Source: an uncultured Clostridia bacterium (lineage in GTDB: Bacteria; Bacillota; Clostridia; Christensenellales; Borkfalkiaceae). Taken from it: DNA of 64,000 nucleotides. Shown one piece after another: positions 33,329 through 41,595 of the stretch (within the stretch, counting starts at the first letter, position 1; every line of letters starts with the position of its first letter). The translations under genes and the position numbers were made by a program. The stretch covers positions 124,001 through 188,000 of the forward strand of contig CANQFB010000002.1 in the NCBI GenBank assembly GCA_947598205.1. The letters are read 5' to 3'. Under the pieces are notes generated by a model. It saw only the letters and a list, made by a program, of their open reading frames with translations, had not been told where the DNA came from and ran no database searches.

Positions 33329-35161
33329 ATGACTTTTTATTACGACCCATTAGACCGACGCTGTAAGTCGCAGACGGGCGCGATCGCCCGCGGCAGCGAG
33401 GTGACATTCCATATCTTCCGCGAAGATACGCAAAAAGACGCGTCTTTCTGCGCAGAAGTGTGTTATCTCGTGCTCTATCAAGACGGCAAGAAGGAGACCA
33501 TCCTGCCCATGGAAAAGCGGGAGGACGGCTTTTCCCTCACCTTGAAATTCAATTCGGTGGGGCTGTATTTCTACTATTTCACCTTCCCCGATTTCGTCTT
33601 CCTCGGCTGTGCGAAATTCCGCCGCGCGGCCGTGACAAACCATCCCGTCAGTTGGCAGATCACCGTTTACGACGAAAATTATCACACGCCCGATTGGTTC
33701 AAAGGCGGCCTCATGTATCAGATCTTTCCCGACCGTTTTTATAAGGAAGGGGAGATCCCCATCGCGCCCTATAAGACGCTCCGCGACGATTGGGGCGGAT
33801 GTCCCGCTTTCCGCCCGAACCAATACGGCAAGATCCTCAACAACGATTTCTTCGGGGGAAACCTGAAAGGCGTGCTCGCAAAGCTCGACCATCTCCAAAA
33901 ACTGCATGTGAGCGTCATCTACTTTAACCCGATCTTTGCCGCCTATTCCAACCACCGCTACGATACGGGCGACTATCTTGCGATCGATCCGCTCCTCGGG
34001 ACGAGCGAAGATCTCGACCGTCTCGTCGAAGAGGGGAAAAAGCGGGGGATCCGCATCATTTTAGACGGCGTGTTCAACCACACGGGCGACGACAGCCGCT
34101 ATTTCAACAAATACGGCCGCTACGACAGCGTAGGCGCCTATCAGAGCCAGAGTTCGCCCTACGCGGGTTGGTATCAATTCTACCGCTTCCCCGATTCCTA
34201 CGATAGCTGGTGGGGGATGGAGACCCTACCCGCCGTCAACGAGGCCTCCGCCTCTTACCAGAATTTCATCTGCGGCGAGGATGGCGTGCTCAAACATTGG
34301 CTCTCGCACGGGATTGGCGGATACAGGCTCGACGTCGCCGACGAGCTCCCCGACTTTTTCCTCCGCCTCATCAGAACTTCCGTCAAGGAGAAAGACCCGG
34401 AAGCAGTGATCATCGGCGAGGTTTGGGAAGACGCCTCCAATAAGATCGCCTACGGTTCGCGCAGGGAATATTTGCAGGGCTACGAGCTCGACAGCGTGAT
34501 GAATTACCCCTTGAAAGACGGCATCATCAGCTACATTCTCTCGGGAAATTCCGATCAGCTCCGCGAGACGGTCGCCATGCTCATCGACAACTATCCGAAG
34601 GAGACCGTCGATTCCCTCATGAACTTGCTCGGCACGCACGATACGCCGCGCATCCTTACCGTCCTCGGCGGGAAATACTGCTCGAACAAGGAAGAGATGG
34701 CCGCGACGAAACTTTCGGAAGAGGAAAAGAAGGCGGCCAAAAAGAAGCTCAAAATGGCGGCCGTATTGCAATTCACCCTTCCCGGCGTCCCGAGCATCTA
34801 TTACGGCGACGAAGCGGGCATGGAGGGATACAGCGATCCCTTCTGCCGCGGTTGCTTCCCTTGGGAGAATATCGACGAATCGCTCGAAGCCTTCTACCGA
34901 AAACTCGGCGAGATCCGCATGGAGAAGTTCCCCGAAATCTTCCGCGACGGAACTTTCCGCGAGATCTTTGCAGATAGAGCGTGCCTAGTTTACGAACGCA
35001 GGAAGGGCGATGCGGCCGTATATATCTATTGCAACAATTCGGCCGAAAAATACGCGCTTCGCCTCGAGGGAGAATTTGTGGAGAATATCTCGGGGAAAAA
35101 CTATCGCGACCACGTGGAGATTGGGGCGTATTCCTACGGAATTCTCTCAAGAATCAAATAG
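33329..35161 (+). CDS. GH13 alpha-amylase / neopullulanase-like glycosidase
   Basis: A 610-residue protein without a signal peptide, so probably cytosolic. An N-terminal beta-sandwich (~1-125) precedes the GH13 barrel: GLMYQIFPDRFY, DGVFNHTGDDS, nucleophile D335 in GGYRLDVADE, acid/base E364 in IIGEVWED, and transition-state D438 in LGTHDTPR; a C-terminal beta domain ends the protein. The layout resembles cyclomaltodextrinase/neopullulanase or an alpha-amylase acting on malto-oligosaccharides. As the last gene of the glycogen operon it probably trims glycogen-derived oligosaccharides. TAG stop 35159-35161 runs into a palindromic repeat. Confidence 0.92.
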   Translation: MTFYYDPLDRRCKSQTGAIARGSEVTFHIFREDTQKDASFCAEVCYLVLYQDGKKETILPMEKREDGFSLTLKFNSVGLYFYYFTFPDFVFLGCAKFRRAAVTNHPVSWQITVYDENYHTPDWFKGGLMYQIFPDRFYKEGEIPIAPYKTLRDDWGGCPAFRPNQYGKILNNDFFGGNLKGVLAKLDHLQKLHVSVIYFNPIFAAYSNHRYDTGDYLAIDPLLGTSEDLDRLVEEGKKRGIRIILDGVFNHTGDDSRYFNKYGRYDSVGAYQSQSSPYAGWYQFYRFPDSYDSWWGMETLPAVNEASASYQNFICGEDGVLKHWLSHGIGGYRLDVADELPDFFLRLIRTSVKEKDPEAVIIGEVWEDASNKIAYGSRREYLQGYELDSVMNYPLKDGIISYILSGNSDQLRETVAMLIDNYPKETVDSLMNLLGTHDTPRILTVLGGKYCSNKEEMAATKLSEEEKKAAKKKLKMAAVLQFTLPGVPSIYYGDEAGMEGYSDPFCRGCFPWENIDESLEAFYRKLGEIRMEKFPEIFRDGTFREIFADRACLVYERRKGDAAVYIYCNNSAEKYALRLEGEFVENISGKNYRDHVEIGAYSYGILSRIK

Positions 35162-35197
35162 TATGTCTGACATAGGTCCTATGCGTGACATAGTATT
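35159..35197 (+). repeat. Dispersed palindromic repeat, copy 3 (double palindrome)
   Basis: Two palindromes in tandem: TATGTC-T-GACATA (35162-35174) and CTATG-CGTGA-CATAG (35179-35193). The second matches the TATGCGTGRCATA core of the copies at 15825, 16637 and 59969. It begins at the stop codon of the GH13 gene. Confidence 0.6.
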
Positions 35198-35219
35198 CGG
35201 AGTAGAAATTCAAACGGCG

Positions 35220-35243
35220 TCGGCGGAAAGATCCGCCGATTTT
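35220..35243 (+). terminator. Terminator of the glycogen operon
   Basis: 8-bp stem TCGGCGGA / TCCGCCGA with an AAGA loop followed by TTTT (35240-35243). Confidence 0.75.
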
Positions 35244-35477
35244 CCTCAAATTTTACAAAAAATATGGCAACACGATCCCGCAGGAAAGAGAGAAACCATA
35301 TAAACACGCATTAGAGAAATGAAAAATTTTTGACAAAGATCGGAAAAATTTCGCCCAAAAAAGTTGTGCAGAAATGTAAAAAATTCTGCCCGAAAACAAA
35401 TTTGTAAAAACGTGCGGACGTACGATATCATGCGAAAATATAATAAAAAAACCTCTTTTAGCCCCCTTTTTTGCCTT

Positions 35478-35511
35478 AACTATTCGTAAAAGCGGCCTTT
35501 TGCGAATAGTT
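35478..35511. promoter_or_regulatory. Large palindrome upstream of the recombinase gene
   Basis: Arms AACTATTCGTAAAAG and CTTTTGCGAATAGTT, complementary except one T/G (wobble in RNA), around CGGC. No T-run follows, so it is not a standard terminator. A similar half-site abuts the -35 box 75 nt downstream, suggesting an operator or recombination site. Confidence 0.5.
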
Positions 35512-35601
35512 TAGTGTGTCTCCCCCTTGTAAAATTTTTCTCTCCCATAGGGCATATTTCCTTTTTCAAGAAAATCTCCCCTATGAACTCTTCGTAAAAA
35601 A

Positions 35602-35630
35602 TTGACTTTTCCCCCGCTCCGTGCTATAAT
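35602..35630 (+). promoter_or_regulatory. Promoter of the recombinase-hflX operon
   Basis: -35 TTGACT 35602-35607, 17-nt spacer, -10 TATAAT 35625-35630; the ATG lies only 10 nt after the -10 box, leaving a leader of about 3-4 nt and no ribosome-binding site. Confidence 0.75.
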
Positions 35631-35640
35631 TTTTTTTGTT

Positions 35641-36702
35641 ATGAATGATTCCGGAAACTATTATCAGGAAAGAAACCTTCAGCTTCTCGATAAGATCGAC
35701 GCGCTACTTTCCGATCTCCCCTACTTTTGTGAGGATTTTTTCCGCGGCGTCGAAGGCAGGACGAGCCCTTTAACACGCCTCAACTATGCCTACGATCTCA
35801 GGATCTTCTTCGATTTTCTCTGCAAAAAGAAGTTCCGCGGCAATAAGGAGATCCACGACGTCACCCTCGAAGACCTCGAGGGCGTCACGGATACCGACAT
35901 CGAGATCTTCCTCTCCTATCTTTCCAACTACCAATTTCAGGGAAGAAGGCTCTCGTGCGACGAGCGCGCCAAATCGCGCAAGCTCTCCACCGTCCGTTCC
36001 CTCTTCAGATATTTCTTCAACAAGGGCCTCATCGAGGTGAACAATACCGCGAAAGTCCCCACGCCCAAACTGCACGATAAGGAGATCATACGCCTCGAGA
36101 AGGACGAGATCTCCGACCTTCTGGATACCGCAGAGCTCGGCCGCGGCCTCACCCGCCACATGGAGGGCTATCATGCGCGCACCAAGATCCGCGACAGCGC
36201 CATTCTCACCCTCTTTTTGGGTACGGGCATCCGTATTTCCGAACTCGTCGGGCTCAACAACGAGAGCATCGATTTCAAGACCAATTCCTTTGTCGTCACG
36301 CGCAAGGGCGGAAACCAAGCCGTATTATATTTTTCGGAGGAAGTGGGCGACGCGCTCGGCGCATACTTTGCCGAAAAGGAAAACGATCCCCGCATCCCGC
36401 AGGGCGAACATGCCCTCTTTTTGTCCCTTCAATACAAACGCATCACCGTGCGGGCCGTGGAAAATCTCGTAAAAAAATATGCGAAGATCGTCACCCCTCT
36501 CAAAAAGATCACGCCGCACAAACTGCGTTCCACCTACGGCACCGCCCTCTACCGCGAGACGGGCGACATCTATATCGTCGCCGACGTCTTGGGCCACCGC
36601 GACGTGAATACGACGAAGAAGCACTACGCCGCCATCACGGAGGATAACCGCCGCGCCGTTGCGGGAAAGGTCAGACTGCACAACTCGGAGGACGGAGAAT
36701 GA
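35641..36702 (+). CDS. Tyrosine recombinase (XerC/XerD-like)
   Basis: A 353-residue site-specific recombinase. An N-terminal SAM-like core-binding domain (~30-135) is followed by the catalytic domain with R198 (LGTGIRISELVGL), K222 (VTRKGG), H293 and R296 (TPHKLRSTYG), H319 (LGHRDV) and nucleophile Y329 (KKHYA). It is about 50 residues longer at the N-terminus than XerC/D. No phage genes surround it, so a chromosomal Xer role is plausible, but a mobile-element origin cannot be excluded. The ATG at 35641 is the only start downstream of the -10 box near the N-terminus; the in-frame ATG at 35602 falls in the promoter. Overlaps hflX by 4 bases. Confidence 0.9.
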   Translation: MNDSGNYYQERNLQLLDKIDALLSDLPYFCEDFFRGVEGRTSPLTRLNYAYDLRIFFDFLCKKKFRGNKEIHDVTLEDLEGVTDTDIEIFLSYLSNYQFQGRRLSCDERAKSRKLSTVRSLFRYFFNKGLIEVNNTAKVPTPKLHDKEIIRLEKDEISDLLDTAELGRGLTRHMEGYHARTKIRDSAILTLFLGTGIRISELVGLNNESIDFKTNSFVVTRKGGNQAVLYFSEEVGDALGAYFAEKENDPRIPQGEHALFLSLQYKRITVRAVENLVKKYAKIVTPLKKITPHKLRSTYGTALYRETGDIYIVADVLGHRDVNTTKKHYAAITEDNRRAVAGKVRLHNSEDGE

Positions 36703-37907
36703 ATCGGGAGAAGGTCTTTGTGATCCAGCCCGTGCTCGGAGACAATGCCGAAGTTCTCCATGCGGAGGCCGTCGCCCTCATCGAAAGCGCGGATGCGGAA
36801 TATATCGGTTCGGCGCGGCAGACCGTCCGCGAGATCAACCCCGCGACCTTCATCGGGGAGGGCAAACTCGGGGAGATCGCATCAGAACTCGGCGAGACCG
36901 AGGCGACCATCCTCTTTAACGGCGACCTCTCCCCCTCTCAGACGCTCAATATCTCCAAAGCCCTCGGCGACAGGAAGGTCATCGACCGCACCACGCTCAT
37001 CCTCGACATCTTCGCCTCCCGCGCCGTAACGAGCGAGGGAAAGGTGCAAGTCGAGCTCGCCCAGCTGAAATATCTCTATCCCCGTCTGCGCGGAAAAGGG
37101 TCTGCCCTCTCCCGTCTCGGGGGCGGGATCGGGACGCGCGGCCCGGGCGAGACGAAACTCGAAACGGACAGGCGGCACATCAGAGCCCGTATCCATGCCC
37201 TCGGCCAGAAGCTCGAAAAGACGGAACAGCGCCGCTCCCTTCAAACGGAGCGCAGGAAAAAGGAACGCGTGAAGACCGTCGCCCTCGTCGGCTATACGAA
37301 CACGGGCAAATCTACCCTCCTGAACGCCATGACGGGGGCGGACGTCTTCGTGAAAGATGCGCTCTTCGCCACGCTCGATCCCACCGCCCGCGCCTTCGAG
37401 ATCGAGGGCGTGCCCTTCCTTATGGTGGATACGGTGGGATTTTTGCAAGACCTTCCCCACAGCCTCATCGAGGCCTTCAAATCGACGCTCGAGAGCGCTC
37501 TCTTTTGCGACCTTGCCCTCATCGTATGCGACGCTTCGGCCGACTATGAGATGCAACTTTCGACGACGCTCTCCACCCTGCAAGAGCTCGGCTTCTCGTC
37601 CCCCTATCTCGTCGTCATGAACAAGTGCGACGCCGCCGAGGGCGTACGCCTCCCGAGGGAGAGCGTGAAGATCTCCGCCAAGACGGGCGTGGGCCTCGGA
37701 GAGCTGAAAAGGCGCATCTTCGAGGCCATGAGAGAGGAATTCATCAAGACCACGCTCTTCGTTCCCTACGGGCAAATGGCCGCATATGGCGCGAAGAAGC
37801 ACCTCCTCTTCGAGCGGAATATCATCTTCACCGACGAAGGGGAATTCGTCGAAGCCGTCATTCCCGCGATCTACGCCGAGGATTTCAAACAATTCGTACA
37901 AAATTAA
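36699..37907 (+). CDS. hflX: Ribosome-associated GTPase HflX
   Basis: A 402-residue GTPase that splits or rescues stalled ribosomes. The N-terminal HflX domain (~1-195) includes EINPATFIGEGKLGEI, GKVQVELAQLKYLYPRLRG and the GGGIGTRGPGETKLETDRR block; the G domain has G1 GYTNTGKST, G3 DTVGFLQDLPH and G4 NKCD. The start codon overlaps the recombinase stop (ATGA), indicating coupling. A strong terminator follows. Confidence 0.95.
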   Translation: MNREKVFVIQPVLGDNAEVLHAEAVALIESADAEYIGSARQTVREINPATFIGEGKLGEIASELGETEATILFNGDLSPSQTLNISKALGDRKVIDRTTLILDIFASRAVTSEGKVQVELAQLKYLYPRLRGKGSALSRLGGGIGTRGPGETKLETDRRHIRARIHALGQKLEKTEQRRSLQTERRKKERVKTVALVGYTNTGKSTLLNAMTGADVFVKDALFATLDPTARAFEIEGVPFLMVDTVGFLQDLPHSLIEAFKSTLESALFCDLALIVCDASADYEMQLSTTLSTLQELGFSSPYLVVMNKCDAAEGVRLPRESVKISAKTGVGLGELKRRIFEAMREEFIKTTLFVPYGQMAAYGAKKHLLFERNIIFTDEGEFVEAVIPAIYAEDFKQFVQN

Positions 37908-37940
37908 AACGGCGCCCTACGGCGCCGTTCGCGTTTTTTT
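37908..37940 (+). terminator. Terminator after hflX
   Basis: Perfect 9-bp stem AACGGCGCC / GGCGCCGTT with a CTAC loop, then CGCG and seven T. Confidence 0.85.
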
Positions 37941-37993
37941 CAAATTGCGGCCCATGCCCAAGGCAGAAGCCTTCTGCAAAAGCCCTCATTCAA

Positions 37994-38176
37994 CTATTCA
38001 TCATAGTCCTTCGGATCGGTGATGATCTTATCGATGCGGATGGTAGCATAGTCTTTGATATCAAGACATTTGCCGCAGTTCGTGCAAGGCTTTGTGGGAT
38101 CGAGGTCGCACACCTCGCACTCCATACATCCGTCGCACTCTTTGGTCTCATCGAGCACACACATTTTCACTTCCAT
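37994..38176 (-). CDS. Small cysteine-rich protein divergent from lexA
   Basis: A 60-residue acidic protein with eight cysteines in two copies of the pattern C-x-L-D-x-T-K-x-C-x-x-C-x-x-C (CVLDETKECDGCMEC and CDLDPTKPCTNCGKC), then a cysteine-free tail DIKDYATIRIDKIITDPKDYDE-like. The spacing suggests a metal (Zn or Fe-S) knuckle. ATG 38176 lies 6 nt after a -10 box (leaderless start); an in-frame ATG at 38164 with GGAAG 5 nt before it would give a 56-residue form. The gene is back-to-back with lexA; proteins of this look occur near lexA in other Clostridia (recollection). Function unknown. Confidence 0.78.
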   Translation of the reverse strand: MEVKMCVLDETKECDGCMECEVCDLDPTKPCTNCGKCLDIKDYATIRIDKIITDPKDYDE

Positions 38177-38182
38177 ATCTTC

Positions 38183-38211
38183 ATTATAATCACTGTGGCA
38201 AAAAAATTCAA
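38183..38211 (-). promoter_or_regulatory. Promoter of the Cys-rich gene
   Basis: On the minus strand: -35 TTGAAT (38206-38211), 17-nt spacer, -10 TATAAT (38183-38188), 6 nt before ATG 38176. Confidence 0.7.
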
Positions 38212-38242
38212 GAAAAATAAAAAAAATTTTGCAAAACCTTAA

Positions 38243-38252
38243 AACAAACGTT
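38243..38252. promoter_or_regulatory. LexA operator (Cheo-box-like)
   Basis: AACAAACGTT fits the core AAC-N4-GTT of Gram-positive LexA boxes and abuts the -35 element of the lexA promoter, so it should give autorepression. It is also only 32 bp upstream of the -35 box of the divergent Cys-rich gene. Confidence 0.65.
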
Positions 38253-38280
38253 TGCAATTATTTATGAAATACGCTATAAT
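38252..38280 (+). promoter_or_regulatory. Promoter of lexA
   Basis: -35 TTGCAA 38252-38257, 17-nt spacer, -10 TATAAT 38275-38280; Shine-Dalgarno GGAGGTGAG follows before ATG 38298. Confidence 0.78.
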
Positions 38281-38297
38281 GGTTTTGGAGGTGAGAT

Positions 38298-38906
38298 ATG
38301 CTCAACAAAAACAAGCTCATGGTCACGCTCGACTATATCAAACATTACACCGAAGAAAACGGCTTCCCGCCCACCGTGCGCGATATGTGCCGCGACCTCG
38401 GCTTCAAATCGACGGCAACGGCCTACGATTACATCCTGCGGCTCCAGAACATGGGCTATCTCGAAAAGGCGCAAAATAAAAAGCGCGCCGTCGCCGTGCG
38501 GAGCGAAGGCGTCACGCGGATTCCCCTCCTCGGCACGGTCACCGCAGGCCAGCCCATCCTCGCCTCCGAGAATTTCGAGGGATATTACCCCATTCCTTCC
38601 GCGGAATTCCGCGGGGAAGACCTCTTCATGCTCCGCGTCAAGGGCGAGAGCATGATCGAAGCGGGCATCTTCGACGGAGATAAGATCATCGTCAAGAAAC
38701 AGGATACCGCAGAAAACGGCGATATTGTCGTCGCCCTCTTCGATCCCGACGGGACGGAACAGGGCGCGACCGTAAAGCGCTACTTCCGCCGCGACGGGAA
38801 GATCATCCTCCACCCCGAAAACGCCGCCCTCTCCGATTTCGTCCTCGGATCGGATAGCGAGGCAATGATCATCGGCAAAGTCGTCGGCCTTATGCGCACC
38901 CTATAA
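38298..38906 (+). CDS. lexA: SOS repressor LexA
   Basis: A 202-residue repressor of DNA-damage genes. Winged HTH at ~1-65 (GFPPTVRDMCRDLGFKSTATAYDYI), cleavage site A83-G84 in TVTAGQPI, catalytic S118 in KGESMIEAGI and K160 in ATVKRYF, all as in RecA-stimulated self-cleaving LexA. A LexA box overlaps its promoter. Strong GGAGG site. It is monocistronic, with a terminator 15 nt after the stop. Confidence 0.96.
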   Translation: MLNKNKLMVTLDYIKHYTEENGFPPTVRDMCRDLGFKSTATAYDYILRLQNMGYLEKAQNKKRAVAVRSEGVTRIPLLGTVTAGQPILASENFEGYYPIPSAEFRGEDLFMLRVKGESMIEAGIFDGDKIIVKKQDTAENGDIVVALFDPDGTEQGATVKRYFRRDGKIILHPENAALSDFVLGSDSEAMIIGKVVGLMRTL

Positions 38907-38920
38907 AACGGCAATCGATC

Positions 38921-38946
38921 GCCCGCCGCACCGTCGGCGGGCTTTT
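38921..38946 (+). terminator. Terminator after lexA
   Basis: Perfect stem GCCCGCCG / CGGCGGGC followed by TTTT. Confidence 0.82.
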
Positions 38947-39257
38947 CTTATACAAAGTTTCACACAAGTTTCATCTCGCAAAAAGCCGTTTTTATGCAAA
39001 ATTTAAGTTAATATTTTGAATTTATACGATTTCTTTCCGTATAGAGAACAAACTTTACCCGATGAAAGATATAAATTTTCGCATAAAATTGTTTGCCATT
39101 TTCATGAGATGAAAAAATACAACGTTTTATGAATGTAAAATGTGTAAAATCCTCGGCCGAAATGTTCGCCTTCAAATACGCTTGCGCGTACCTTATATAT
39201 GTAGTAAAATATAAGCGAAGTATATTGTTCTTGCATATATACAATAGGAGGTAAAAC
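38947..39257. other. AT-rich intergenic region with promoter for lipoprotein 1
   Basis: About 310 bases without a gene. A likely promoter is TTGCGC 39182-39187, 17-nt spacer, TAAAAT 39205-39210; AGGAGG is at 39246-39251. Nothing else stands out. Confidence 0.5.
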
Positions 39258-41528
39258 ATGTCCGTAAAGAAACTCAGGGCGGCAGGCGCATGCCTCATCG
39301 CGACGATGATGATGGGCACATTTGTGGCCGTATCCGCGTGCGGCGGCGACGGCGACAACGCGCAGACCTACACCCTCACTTACAGGAGCGCAAGCCTTGC
39401 AGGCGGCTCTGTAAGCGGTTCCCCCGTAAGCGGTTCGCAGGTGTCCGCCGGGGCAGAAGTCACCTTGCAAGCGAGCGCAAACGAGGAATACACCTTCTCC
39501 GGTTGGTACGAAGGCGAGACCTCCGTGAGCACGGAGGCGACCTATTCCTTTAAGATGCCCGCGCGCAACTACGATCTCTCGGCGAGGTTTGCCGAAAACG
39601 TCGCAAGCTACGTTCTGACCTTCGAGAGCGAGAACGACGCGATGGGCTCCGTCTCGAGCGAAGTTCGCAGCGGCGCGAAGCAGAAGACGGGTGTATCCAT
39701 CACCGTGACTGCGACGCCCAACGAAGGGTATGATTTCGTGGGTTGGTACGAGGGAGAAACTTCCTTGGACCAACATACGACTTATACCTTCCAGATGCCC
39801 GCGCATAACTATGCGCTGAAGGCGAAATTCGCCCCCACCCCCATCCCTACCCATTCCGTCTCCTACAGCAGCAACGATAAATCGCATGGTACGGTGGTAG
39901 GCTACATGGACGACGATCCCTTCACGAGCGGCACACTGTTTGAAGAGGGAACGAATATCTCTCTTTCGGCGGACGCGAAGGATGGCTTTGCCTTTGCAGG
40001 TTGGTATCACGATGAGCAACTCGTCTCGTCGGCCAATCCCTACAACTTCACGCTGGGCAAGGAGGACGTCGATCTCGTGGGCAAGTTTATCGAAGATATA
40101 AACGCCCTTCATATCGACATCGACGATACGATGGGAAGCGTCCTTATCACGGTCGGCGGGAATACGCTTGAAAACGATACCGTCATCGCGCCCAACGCCG
40201 TCGTCACGCTGAAGGCGACCCCCACCCCCATCGACCGCGTATATTCCTCTGCCAACAAAGATCCGCAGGACGGTTACGTCTTTGCAGGTTGGTACGAGCC
40301 CGATGCGGTAACCCCCAAGTCTCTCGAGGCCGAATATTCCTTCAGAATGCCCTCTTCCTCTTATACGCTCGAAGCGCGCTTTATCAAGGCCTACACCTAT
40401 ACGGCCCAAAAGCCCACCGATAGCTGGGCGTATATCACCTTCGGCAGTTATCCGCAGACCCTCAAGGCCGACGATGTGGAGATCATCACCGCCGAGCCCG
40501 ATCTTCTCGGCTACTACACGGGAAACGACGGGGCCAAATATTATAAGGTCACGGCAACCCCTTCCACCGAGACCGTCGAAGACGCCGACGGAAACAAGAG
40601 CGAAGTCGGCAAGAAGTTCAGCAGTGCCGGCAATACCGATAAGCGCGTCGAAGTTGGCAAGGACTACTACTTCAAAGTAGAACCTCTCCGCTGGCGCGTG
40701 CTCACCGAGCAGGACGGCAAGGCCTTCCTCCGTGCGGACATCACCGTGGACTGCATGCCCTTCCAGAGCTATGTCAAAGAAGATCCCGCATTCACCTATG
40801 CGAATTCCTTCAATGCTCCCGAGGGGACGGATGCGAATAACTATCAGTACAGCGAGATCCGCTATTGGCTCAATCACGACTTCATGAAGCTCGCCTTCGC
40901 GGGGATCAACACGGGCGTTCTTGCAAAATTCGGCGTCGATAACAGCGCGCCCTATGCGCTTCAGATGGACGGCGTTTCCTACCCTTGCAACAACACGAAG
41001 GACTATGTCGCCCTCATGAGCCTCGACGAGATGACGAACAGCGATTACGGCTTCCTCGAATTCGCGCAATTTTTGGAACCCGATAAAAACAGACGCGCCC
41101 CCTCGAGCGACTATGCGATCGCGCGCGGCGCCTTCTATTTCGACGGCTATGACTACAGTTCCGGTTATTGGTTGAGAACGGCGGGCGTCATGGACTCCTA
41201 TTCCATCGGCTATGTCGAGAACGAACAGGTCATTATCGTCGGTTCGACGGGCTCTATCCCCGGCAATCAGGGGGTTATCTATCGCAGAGGCGTCTATGAA
41301 GGCGACGTCATGACGGATGAGATCGAGACGATCGGGCCGCAGACGGCGGGCGTCGTGCCCTCCATCTGGCTCGAGATGACGGCAATCAACGACGGGCTCA
41401 CCCTTTACAATCCCTACAAGCTCGATTTCCCCGCAAGCGATCCCGCGGCAGACTTCGTGCCGGGCGCGGCCTCCATTCTCAAGGCGCAACTTGCGGGCGC
41501 TATGCTTCCCGCAGACAGAAAAAACTGA
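39258..41528 (+). CDS. Lipoprotein with four InlB-type repeats and a DUF6273-like domain
   Basis: A 756-residue surface lipoprotein. The signal peptide ends in the lipobox AVSAC with lipidated C28. Four beta-repeats of ~80 residues follow (about 38-115, 116-195, 196-280, 281-377), each ending with a GWY motif and an F-K-M-P/Y-x-L-x-A-x-F strand, as in InlB B-repeat (Listeria-Bacteroides) modules. The C-terminal ~370 residues resemble DUF6273: ITFGSYPQT, LRWRVL, EIRYWLNHDF, SGYWLRTAG and VVPSIWLEM. It probably sits on the outer face of the membrane and may bind a glycan or protein. Shine-Dalgarno AGGAGG. A GC-rich hairpin lies between it and the next lipoprotein. Confidence 0.88.
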   Translation: MSVKKLRAAGACLIATMMMGTFVAVSACGGDGDNAQTYTLTYRSASLAGGSVSGSPVSGSQVSAGAEVTLQASANEEYTFSGWYEGETSVSTEATYSFKMPARNYDLSARFAENVASYVLTFESENDAMGSVSSEVRSGAKQKTGVSITVTATPNEGYDFVGWYEGETSLDQHTTYTFQMPAHNYALKAKFAPTPIPTHSVSYSSNDKSHGTVVGYMDDDPFTSGTLFEEGTNISLSADAKDGFAFAGWYHDEQLVSSANPYNFTLGKEDVDLVGKFIEDINALHIDIDDTMGSVLITVGGNTLENDTVIAPNAVVTLKATPTPIDRVYSSANKDPQDGYVFAGWYEPDAVTPKSLEAEYSFRMPSSSYTLEARFIKAYTYTAQKPTDSWAYITFGSYPQTLKADDVEIITAEPDLLGYYTGNDGAKYYKVTATPSTETVEDADGNKSEVGKKFSSAGNTDKRVEVGKDYYFKVEPLRWRVLTEQDGKAFLRADITVDCMPFQSYVKEDPAFTYANSFNAPEGTDANNYQYSEIRYWLNHDFMKLAFAGINTGVLAKFGVDNSAPYALQMDGVSYPCNNTKDYVALMSLDEMTNSDYGFLEFAQFLEPDKNRRAPSSDYAIARGAFYFDGYDYSSGYWLRTAGVMDSYSIGYVENEQVIIVGSTGSIPGNQGVIYRRGVYEGDVMTDEIETIGPQTAGVVPSIWLEMTAINDGLTLYNPYKLDFPASDPAADFVPGAASILKAQLAGAMLPADRKN

Positions 41529-41543
41529 CACAGGTATAAGATC

Positions 41544-41566
41544 CCCCGCCGCGTCCTGCGGCGGGG
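41544..41566 (+). other. GC-rich hairpin between the two plus-strand lipoprotein genes
   Basis: Perfect 9-bp stem CCCCGCCGC / GCGGCGGGG with a GTCCT loop, 16 nt after the stop. No T-run, so it may stabilise the mRNA 3' end or attenuate readthrough into the next gene rather than terminate. Confidence 0.5.
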
Positions 41567-41595
41567 CATCCCCTATCGAAACAGGAGAAAAAAAT

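Larger units (their letters stand above)
35244..35640. other. AT-rich intergenic region upstream of the recombinase
   Basis: About 400 bases with no plausible gene. It contains a 34-nt near-perfect palindrome (35478-35511), a related half-site AACTCTTCGTAAAA at 35586-35599, and the recombinase promoter. Confidence 0.6.

Noticed and set aside
35478..35511. dif site for the Xer-like recombinase
   Set aside because: Arm length, spacing (4 nt centre) and sequence do not match the 11-6-11 dif layout; kept only as an unassigned palindrome.
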